Below, one piece after another: positions 56,301 to 64,000 of a stretch of 64,000 nucleotides of DNA. A program made the position numbers and the translations under genes. How positions within the stretch are numbered: position 1 is the first letter of the stretch; the number at the start of each line of letters is the position of its first letter. This DNA is from Cytidiella melzeri. Its lineage: Eukaryota; Basidiomycota; Agaricomycetes; Polyporales; Irpicaceae. The DNA lies in contig JABYQR010000046.1 in NCBI GenBank assembly GCA_022592445.1, positions 124,001 to 188,000 of the forward strand, in the 5' to 3' direction. The notes beneath the pieces are model-generated. The model saw only the letters and a program-made list of their open reading frames with translations, searched no databases and was not told where the DNA came from.

Positions 56301-59300
56301 TTTTTGCGTCAATCGTGTGATGAGATGGTTCTTGAGCTGCAGAATGAAATCCTGGACAACGGAACTGAGATTTTATGAACTATAGAAGAATAGGATACTG
56401 TACCTGCAATGCAGGGTCATCTTTATGCTCCGATGCCCATGCAATCACGTCAAAGTGATCTCGATCCGAGTCGGACATGGCATGGTGAGCGTGAAACGGT
56501 ATTCCGGGAGGAGCGTTTCCTGTGGCGAAGCCAGATGCACCTGTCTCAGGCTCTTTGCGCGGTCGGCCCCGTTTCCGCGAGGTAGGCTGCTTGTTATGGT
56601 TTAACTCATCTTCGCTTGTTAGCCTTGTCCGTCGAGATGCTTCGCGTTCAGAAATGGCGTGGAGGAGTCTCTCGCGGCGGACATGTTGTCCAATCTGCTT
56701 CATGTACAACTTCCGGTTTGTTCGCGCATAGAACTTTTTTGCACGTCGATGCTCGAGTTCACCCTATGCTTATAAGTGAGTCTCAGCTAAGACACAACAA
56801 TCCATTGATTGTCACTCGCCGTCTGAGTTGAGTACCCATCAGTCGTTCCAAACTGTCGAATGGCAGCAGCAACATGGCGCGTGTTGTGCCACTTGAAAGT
56901 CGTCAAGTTCAGTGTCTTCTGCTTTCGACCAGGTTCCTTTGGCTTTCCCTTTTCTGCAAGATGTGAGCTACTCGCTGTTACCTCTTCTGTATTCATCTCC
57001 GCCTCTGCACTGTGATCTGCAGCTGTACTTGACCGCTTTCCTTTTCCTTTTCCCTTTCCCTTTCCTTTCTCCAAAAGTTTGGCTTCTCGGCGATGACGTG
57101 CTGCTTCCTCTGTTGGTAGTTCCTGAACGTCTAACTTCTCACATTCTTTCGCAAACCGCCGCACTGTGTTTCCCATCGAGGTTGTGGACATCTCGAGGAC
57201 GGTGAGTGTACTTTCTGTATGTAATCTCAGCTTTGCGAGCGCATGCCAGACTGCGCACTCCCAGATCACATTTAAGACAATCGTGTTGAAGGGCTCTGGT
57301 AAAAGGCCCTCAACCACGACAATGGCCACCTGATTGGTTAATTTTAAGTTTGGGTAACAATGGAAATCACGCACCTTGAGAACATTCTCATAGTCGCGTG
57401 CAGCAAAGTTCCCCAAAGCCGAAACATTGTTCTTGAATTTCCGTATGGTACCACGACCAAAGGTGGGAACCTTTATGAAACTGGGAGGTGCGTCGTTCGT
57501 CTTTACTCTGTAATCGTTCTCAGCAGCTCGTAACGTACCGGGTATTCAACGTGGCAAGATTGTCGCTTGCACAAGCAAACAGTACACGTAGGATGTGCGT
57601 GAATATAGCCTTCCAGGTACCTAGCTCAAACTCGTGCAGGATGTCTGGAACAAACATTGAGTAATGGTTTATCCCAAAACCAGCAAGACGCTGAGAAAAG
57701 GCACTCTGAAAGGATTGTAAGTAGAAAAGCGTGCTGTAACTCATGAAGATCAGGTGCAGACTTACTCTCGTCGGCAGAAGAGATTGCGGTCCTAAGAGCG
57801 TTTCGACCGCTTTGCGCTTGATGCGATAGCCCTTTTCGAATATCCATTTGCGTGCCAAGTCAATAGTGCCTCGGAGACTGAAGGTATCTTCCCGCATCTT
57901 TCTTGACTTGATTGCATCGCTTTTGGACCCCATGCGTGCAATGTCCTTCTTTTGAATCAGGCAGGTCGGACATGGACACTGCGCAAGAAAACGGATGCAA
58001 GTGAGTGCTACCCTGCTCAAGCAAAATCAGCCTGTATCTCCTCGCTACAACGCACAGTACATACCGCTCTGGATAGTCCGCGGAGTATGTAAGAAATCGA
58101 GGAAACAGTCGTCGAATGATGCCGTCGCCGCAGGTGACAAGAATCCCGTGCTCATACGCGTGCATGAACTCGGCATCCAGCAGCATGAGCCATATACCCT
58201 GCATAAGCTGGCTGCGACAGAAGCGTAGCACGTCTGGAGTGGCTGTGACATTGTACACTTTACGATAGAAATCCTGGATAAGTTCGGGTAACTAGCAGGA
58301 GCGAAACATGAGAACTATTGTTGAGATGTCATCTCGATAATAGCACGGCAACTCACCTTGGGGATATAAGCAAGATGGTGAGCTGCAAAGTTCGAAGGCT
58401 TCGCGCGCATGTACTTTGAGAGCGCACCAAACCATAGGTAAATTGGCCACAGATATGCCGTCCCAAAATTGGTCAAGTGCGACGAGTCAGAATATCCCAT
58501 GAGAGGTGCAGCAACATATTCGACGGTGGCTGCATCGTCTGGATTACGTGGTAAGGCATTTATTTTCACCTGTTCAGCCAAGAGAGCATCCGAGTTGTAG
58601 AGGTCTGTCCAGACACGTTCGCCAGGTGGATCGTCGGCGTCGAGAGTAGCCGTTGACCCAGAAAGGGGATCCTCCAGGTGAAAGAGCTTGAATGGCAGGT
58701 TATGAAAGTGTTTCTGTGTTGTGTCCTCATACGCAGACTTGACAACTGCAATCAGCGAGCGGTACCAGATACCCTCCACCACAAACTCGGGGGCCTGAGA
58801 CTCTGATGCGTACGATGTACCCTCCTTTGGCACTGGAATCTTGACCAATCCCTCTTTCCAGCCGTCGTCTGCCGAGAACATCCCAGCGGGAGCAGCGTAG
58901 TCGTCCAGAACCTTGAGTTCGCGCTTGATGGAGAACTCCTTGAGATGCGCAGCGTTGAAGTCATCAGCTTGTATAACAGTGTCAACTAGACGCTGCAGCT
59001 CTGCTTCCGACTTAACCTGCCCACCCGAGTATTGCCAGCGCAGACAGCGAAATGTGGTTGGGTTCTTGAAAGGAGCATACCAGTTGCTGACCACATCGGC
59101 GACCTTCTGACCAAGAACACGTAGAGGGTTCTGTTGTACAAAGCCATCTGCTTCGGGTACAGCAGCAATCGTGGTCGAGTCAACCAAAGAGCTAGGCGTT
59201 GTGAGCTCTGTAGGGTCGCGCTGAGGTTTCTTTGCGTAGAGACGGTAGAGGCCAAACTTGTCGATGTCTGTGACACAGCCTGGTGTCATGGATTGCGAGG

Positions 59301-62300
59301 TGGACGACACCAGCTCAGGTAGAGATGTAGAGGCAGATGTGGTAGAGGATGAAGGTGGGGGTGCACGTCGTCGAGGTCGAGGTGGCTGCGGCTTTGGAGC
59401 TACTAATCGTCGAAGATCATGGGTCATAGCGATTCCGCCGTAAGCAGGCAGAAAATCTTTGTAGGCACCTGGAATCTTACGCACACGCCCGGATCGTGTG
59501 TATAACGGCGGAGCAGCCTGTAGTTGAGCATTCGAAGGACCTGCACCTGGGTCATTCGGCTCGAAATCTACAGGAGGTCCTTCCTCCGAAGTTTCCAGCC
59601 TTGCCTCGCTCTATATCGGTTCCAAATACGTTGTTCGTCTAAGCTTGTTTTGCAGCAGTAAACAGACAGAATGTACTTACCTCGTCCTCGTTCAATTGTC
59701 TGCGCAGTTCCCGTCGTTCATTTTCGACCTGGCTGTTGTTCTGTCTGCGCGGTAGCTTTGCGTGCGAGGGTTTATGCGTAGCTGCTTGAAGAGTCCTGTT
59801 CGAGGCTTGGTTGATCGTCTTGGCACGTTCACAGTAATTCATGTGTCGATGAAGGCCTTGGGCCTTGTCAAACTCTTTACCACAGCCATGACAGCCGTAC
59901 ATGACAAGATTCAGTATCAGGAAAAAAAGAACGCCCACCTCCAGCCGCATGCTGAACGTCGCGGGAAAGAGGGGAAGACGTTACCTAGCACTATGCAATT
60001 CCCTCGATGATCTTATAAGGCAGAAACAATTGCAAATGACTCAGTTTGTGTATGCAATTACTGGCTATCATATCGTCTATGTGCCATTACAAGAAATAGC
60101 TATTCCTGATCAAAGTGGTTGAGCGGTAGTACACAGAACAAACAGCGGTGCAATTTCCTTACCGACACTTTTTCCTCCCCGACATCAGCATGAGGCCCTC
60201 CTGACACTCTTGGATCACCTAATTGGAGGACTCCGGTAGCAGATACTCCGCTACCGTGAGTTGGAAAGTGGGTGGGGAGGACTCCGGTAGCAGATGCTCC
60301 GCTACCGTGAGTTGAAATGTGGGTGGGGAGGACTCCGGTAGCAGATGCTCCGCTACCGTGAGTTGGAATGTGGGTGGTGGATGGTTGTGGTGGTCACTTA
60401 TCCAAAGAGATCCAGTAACTCGACGTGGCGAATACATTCACCGACGAGAGCACCACTCGGAGAGGAAACGGTAAGGAGGCTAGGCTTGATGGAATGTGGG
60501 TGGTAGTGATGGTGGTAATGATGAGAGCGAAGGAAAAGGTGGTAGGAGTAGTGGTGGTGGTGGGGGGGGGTTGGCGTTGCAGGAGGAGGACTCGTGGTGT
60601 GGTCGCCGTGGTACGTGGTGGTGGCAGCGAGAGTGGTTTAGGCGCCTGAGAAATGTTGGGCGCTCACGAAATCAGCGCCGCCACCTGCAATCAACACGTC
60701 CCCCAGGCTCGATAGGCCTGAGTAACTTGCTTGTAAATTACTCTTAGCCACAACAGGCTGATATAAGCTATGACGGTAGTACTCTATGAACCTTGCGTAG
60801 AGTAGAATTGCATATGAAAGACGTACAAGCTATGCGCGCTACACCATCATCTATATATGGACCACAAAATCCCACGCTCCCTCATGAGCAATGAAATCAG
60901 TATCGGCGACGCGGGAATTTCCCGATGCTTTACCGCATACAGTGGCCGCTCACCGTTTTCCTTTGCTCTTCAACCATCACCATTATGCCTCCTGTACGAC
61001 CTTGCTTTCCTCCACGACCTACTCCTGTTCGGCATGCCAATACCCAACTAGCACAAACAGGCAATAGACCTCCAAGAGACATATCACCCGATGCACAATC
61101 AGAAGCAGAGCAACAAGCTGAACAACCTCGGGCTCAACGTCCTCCTCGATCTCAGCAGGCTCCTCCTCAACCGTCTTCTCGGGTGCCCCCTCAAACTGTA
61201 CTGGCAGATGAGCAGCCTGAGGAAGAGGATGCATTTGCGTCTGCCCGGCGCAAAGATATCATTAATTGTCTGGATGATGCAAAAGCACGAAAGTAAGCCC
61301 TTCTCACACTCAATCATATATTCTGCTGATACTCCTGATACACCACAGCACGTCGTTACATTGGAGAAAGTTCAACATGAACGCGCGATGGGTTCAGCGC
61401 CTGCTTGGACCCGGCGTCGAGATTTACAAGGTTCTCACATACGGCCCTTACTGCACTGAGGTCGATGGAGAGCTTCCAGCTCTTGACGCGCATGGGGGAC
61501 GATTTATGAAGAACCTGTGCGTATACGTCTGTTTCTTACTACGCGCATACAGTTACATACAAGCATGTGATAGCAAACCCTCACAGCGTACAAAGCTTGG
61601 ACGCCAGTATGAGCTCCTGTTCGATCTCTTTCCCGACTTTGAGACAGACCTGGAATATTACGCTGCTGACCCTGATGTGATGGAAAGTCTGAAGAAATTT
61701 GTGAGTAACTACACTTGCTTTGTACGCATATATGCACTTGCTATTTTGATTTCAGTTAACAGCAGCCAGCGACGACGGTCGCGCCGATGATTGCAAAACT
61801 CTCAAGGACGGCGTATTGAACTACATCCCATCTCCACCGGTTGGCACTGAATTGCTCACTGTTGGGAACACCAAGACTGCACGTGGATGGATGCACTACT
61901 CAACTGCGCGTTTCCTGTCGCCGCGCGACATGCTAGCAGAGTTTGACGAGGATCCAGAAAAGTCAGGTTTGTTTTTCCTTTGGTGCTTGTGTGCTCACCG
62001 TCATCCGCAGGTTTTGTGCCGATGTTCTCGAGGGTCGCAAAATACTTGAAGGCGGAGAGTTCATGGCATTCATGTATGACCTAGATGATGCAGGATTTCC
62101 GACCAAACTAGATGCAGGCCTTTTGCGCAGCCCGTTTTTACTTTCGGTATGTCACGGCCACGCTCACGGACTTTGCTGATATTGTCCGTATTAGGTGTTT
62201 CGTCATATTTTCACCGGAAAGTCATCTGTGTTGAAGAAGACCCCGGGCCCTGCTGGTGTTGGTCGCCGTCCTATTGCAGTCGCTGCAAAGCGGGACAGAG

Positions 62301-63663
62301 TCTCACCTGAGATGATCGCTTGGGCAGCTGTTATGGTAAGTGAGTCTGTCGTTTCATGAATGATGCTCATCATTCTTCATTAGGGTTATTATGCGTTAAG
62401 TAGCCAACCAAACTGGTCCGTTCACGATGGCACGATTGATCTGCGTGTCTTATGGGACGCCGTCTTGAACCTCTTCAAAAATTCCCAGTCCGTATGGGCA
62501 GTCGAGACTTTACAATGGTGGAACCTGTACGTTTTTTTGTTGCTCTTCTCTGAAGCTGTACAACGTTCACATGCTCTTTAGAAACGTCTGGGGTCCTTCA
62601 GCCGTGGATATCGACGAACGTTGTCAGCAGCCACAACGTAAGACACTGGCAGAGCAAATTACGGAGCAGCGTGCCGCGGCTCAACAGGAATCCGATGTCT
62701 CTGACTAACGGTAATTGTGCCAATGGTTGTTTGCTCACGCTCTTTGCTTCCGACTGACACAATGTTCTAGAATCTGTGCACGAACAAATCCTCGTAACCA
62801 ACTGCAACACTCATGTCTTCATCTTGCTCAAATCACGACGCCTCGCATGCTTCTCTTTGAACAGCACCACCGGATCCTGTCTCGACTACTCTGCTGTATT
62901 CTCAAGTCTCGTATGGATCGACGCTATCGAACAGCTCCTCGCATTACTGTATTATTCCGTCTCAATTTCGTTCTCTTGCGCGCTCTGCATCACTCGGACA
63001 ATGTCTCTCATACTGTATCGTAGCCATAGCAATAGATGGACAACAATAATATTCATAGCCATGCTGTATAATGTGCCCTGGTATCTGCGCGACCAATCCC
63101 CAACCAGCTGCCTGGGGCCGCTACCCAACCTACAGTAGATCATGCTTACCTAGGTTGATCGACGAAGATCATACTTACCATGGTTTATCAACGTTTCGCA
63201 CCTTGGCAGGCTTGATCTTACTTTATCAACTTATTCAAAGATTAGGATGGTTTTCTCTAACTTTTCCGTTCTGTAAATTGCTGATCTGTCGTGCTACCGT
63301 TGACAATCGCAGATCTTTTTAGATAATCAGAATGTTTTTCCTGCGATGCGTGGTGCTTCTCGGCACTTACGAGGATGAGTTTCCACTGGAGGCAACGTAC
63401 ATATTCAGGATCTCCAGGCTGTGGTAAGACGCAACAGACAGACGTACCACTTCGTATTTGTCGTACTGTAAGTTGTCAGGCTCCAAGACGATAGGGTATA
63501 CGTCAAGCGGCGTGCCCTGTCGGGGGACGGCAGCACCGTTACAGGCCCAGAGCCCACTTGCGGCGTTCTGTATCTTCACAATCCGAGTTTGAGCGGCGTC
63601 GACTTTAACTCCAGGATCGTCAACAATATACTTCATGGAAGTGTCGACTTGAACGGCCGTCAT
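53399..63663 (-). CDS. Tandem beta-trefoil protein with a transposon-filled giant intron
   Basis: Eight exons: 63663-63448, 63385-63371, 54663-54443, 54380-54311, 54248-54030, 53975-53740, 53688-53604 and 53539-53399. They sum to 1203 nt, 400 residues, and every junction is GT-AG and in phase. The protein has two trefoils of three lobes: (1) IVKIQNAASGLW..VWKL; YVIQNVATGKYAW..LWKILHVSDGHYI; DLFWTDV..WRFRDV; (2) IVKIQHVPSKLW..IWKL; YYLIQNLGTRRYAW..VWKIIHVADGHYT; ELFWTAR..WFIHAV, then a Gly/His-rich tail. The first lobe of trefoil 1 lies 8.7 kb from the rest, beyond a Plavaka element. The 40-residue spacing from WKL to IQN is identical in the two domains only when the exons are joined this way. 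No signal peptide. Lectin or I66-type inhibitor function is possible. If the long intron is not removed, the gene is dead. Confidence 0.7.
55146..59902 (-). CDS. Plavaka transposase
   Basis: Minus strand, start MYGCHGCGKEF at 59902, a C2H2 finger (C..C..HRHMNYC) typical of Plavaka N-termini. Conserved blocks follow: WYAPFKNPTTFRCLRWQYSG, LMGYSDSSHLTNFGTAYLWP, VTCGDGIIRRLFPRFLTYSA, CPCPTCLIQKKDIARMGSKS, FGINHYSMFVPDILHEFELG, WKAIFTHILRVLFA, VPTFGRGTIRKFKNN, LLPEPFNTIVLNVIWECAVW, HALAKLRLHTESTL, IRQFGTTDGYSTQTGELEHR, a variable C-terminal region with GFSERRLHRIGF and an acidic tail, stop TGA at 55146-55148. About a dozen introns. I saw no frameshift or nonsense codon in the conserved parts but could not verify every junction. 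Plavaka is a fungal CACTA-related superfamily; its catalytic residues were not assigned. Confidence 0.85.
60225..60377. repeat. Three tandem 51-bp repeats, each containing a hairpin
   Basis: Units at 60225-60275, 60276-60326 and 60327-60377 differ at a few bases. Each holds the inverted pair CGGTAGC / GCTACCG. The array lies between the transposase and the DUF6698 gene. A minus frame through it encodes a 17-residue repeat (PPTFQLTVAEHLLPESS), probably fortuitous. It is followed by GT/GGTGGT simple repeats (60480-60580). Confidence 0.9.
60985..62708 (+). CDS. DUF6698 family protein
   Basis: Start MPPVRPCFPPRP at 60985; a Gln/Pro-rich disordered N-terminus (about 90 residues) follows. Then KFNMNARWVQRLLGPGVEIY, QYELLFDLFPDFETDLEYY, LTAASDDGRADDCKTLKDGV, RGWMHYSTARFLSPRDMLAE, DVLEGRKILEGGEFMAFMYD, LLRSPFLLSVFRHIFTGKSS, IAWAAVMGYYALSSQPNW and AVETLQWWNLNVWGP, which is the DUF6698 pattern of basidiomycete genomes. 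Stop TAA at 62706-62708. Around eight short introns. The function is unknown. The family is multicopy and often lies among transposons. No lesion seen. Confidence 0.78.
62709..63173. other. Gene-free stretch inside the giant intron
   Basis: No recognisable coding. It leads into the direct repeats GATCATGCTTACC / GATCATACTTACC at about 63138-63180. Confidence 0.4.
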
Positions 63664-64000
63664 AGTAAGCTGCTGAGCGAATTCGAGTTATGAGGTGAAG
63701 GAGGTGCTGGCAAGGATACGGAGTCTATTCCACTGGGATTCGGGTCGTATATCCAGGTGAGGATTATGGCTCTAAAACTGGTTAGCCTTCGGCTGATTTA
63801 CTCAGACTCTAAGTATAAATTTAGAATTAGCTACCATCCATGATGTATCACAGCGTGCATGGTGTGTAAAACCTTCCAGTGTACTGACGCACTTAGCAGG
63901 GCGAAATACTGCTCGATACATGAGAGAGCATAGGGCGTTAAACTGATGAATTAAGTGAGTGTTTAGCGACCTACGGTCACCGTATCTGTTCTCAGCCTTC
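63664..64000 (-). other. Upstream region of the tandem beta-trefoil gene
   Basis: Probable promoter for the minus-strand gene starting at 63663. A TATAAATTT stretch at about 63812 is on the plus strand and is not clearly placed for this gene. No other feature seen. Confidence 0.35.

Larger units (their letters stand above)
54709..63205 (-). mobile_element. Plavaka (CACTA-like) DNA transposon carrying a DUF6698 gene; ends approximate
   Basis: The left end has a CACTA-type start CACTACGGGAAACGACGATA, repeated in diverged form 30 bp further in. The right side has a degenerate inverted counterpart near 63183-63205 (TTTATCAACGTTTCGC) and 28-bp direct repeats (GATCATRCTTACC). A 9-bp direct repeat CTTACCATG lies at 54688-54696 and 63174-63182 and could be an alternative boundary, so the ends remain unresolved. 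Contents: transposase (-), 51-bp hairpin repeats and a DUF6698 gene (+). Whether the DUF6698 gene belongs to the element or is a second insertion cannot be decided here. Confidence 0.55.

Noticed and set aside
60225..60377. CRISPR-like array
   Set aside because: Only three head-to-tail units without unique spacers, in a eukaryotic genome.
60219..60437. Minus-strand frame encoding a 17-residue tandem repeat protein
   Set aside because: It follows directly from the 51-bp unit being divisible by three; there is no start, neighbour or family support.
54688..63182. CTTACCATG (54688-54696 and 63174-63182) as the Plavaka target duplication
   Set aside because: The sequences just inside these repeats are not inverted copies of each other, whereas CACTACGGGAAACG has a degenerate inverted partner slightly further out. 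Kept only as an alternative boundary.

Overview
The window is nuclear DNA of a filamentous basidiomycete. Host genes have many 50-60 bp GT-AG introns, and the transposons (Plavaka, hAT, MULE, PIF/Harbinger, Copia, chromodomain Gypsy) and the DUF6698 family are typical of Agaricomycetes. A wood- or litter-decaying species, perhaps Polyporales, is plausible but is inference. I saw no rRNA, tRNA, CRISPR or bacterial operon structure.

Host genes are few. GH92 alpha-mannosidase: 346-4361 (+). CaMK-type kinase with a predicted N-myristoylated extension: 5440-7713 (+). Truncated GH79 glucuronidase: 8505-9350 (-). Purine nucleoside phosphorylase: 27076-28243 (+). Single-domain beta-trefoil protein: 28848-29559 (-). 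Rds1-like ferritin-fold secreted protein: 31022-32131 (+). Tandem beta-trefoil protein: 53399-63663 (-). A decayed member of an uncharacterised fungal family lies at 14349-15773 (+).

The rest is a transposon graveyard with at least six insertions into something recognisable. (1) A solo Gypsy LTR (TSD CACGC) sits in a foldback repeat near 11 kb. (2) A long-TIR foldback element (16252-26909) is split by a 9-kb chromodomain Gypsy element (TSD ACAAC), whose 5' LTR carries a 656-bp MITE (TSD TA). (3) A non-autonomous hAT-like element (32602-39024, TSD AATATACA) is split by a Copia element with apparently identical LTRs (TSD GTCAT). (4) A MULE-like MITE (39349-40386, 9-bp TSD) holds a solo Copia LTR (TSD GAACC). 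(5) A MULE with about 150-bp TIRs (46428-52988) is split by a two-gene PIF/Harbinger element (48401-52618). (6) A Plavaka element with a DUF6698 gene lies inside an intron of the tandem beta-trefoil gene. A hAT element with an apparently intact transposase (40690-45162, TSD CCACACAC) lies between groups 4 and 5.

The most unusual result is item 6. Beta-trefoil exons on both sides of the Plavaka element join in frame into a 400-residue protein with two complete trefoils, which implies an 8.7-kb intron in a genome whose introns are usually under 100 bp. Also notable are a 6-nt microexon in the GH92 active-site motif, two GC-AG introns in the same gene, a self-priming signature in the Gypsy element, and a half-tRNA-type primer site in the Copia element. 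All exon joins were made by eye from splice consensus, frame and family similarity; none is confirmed by transcripts.
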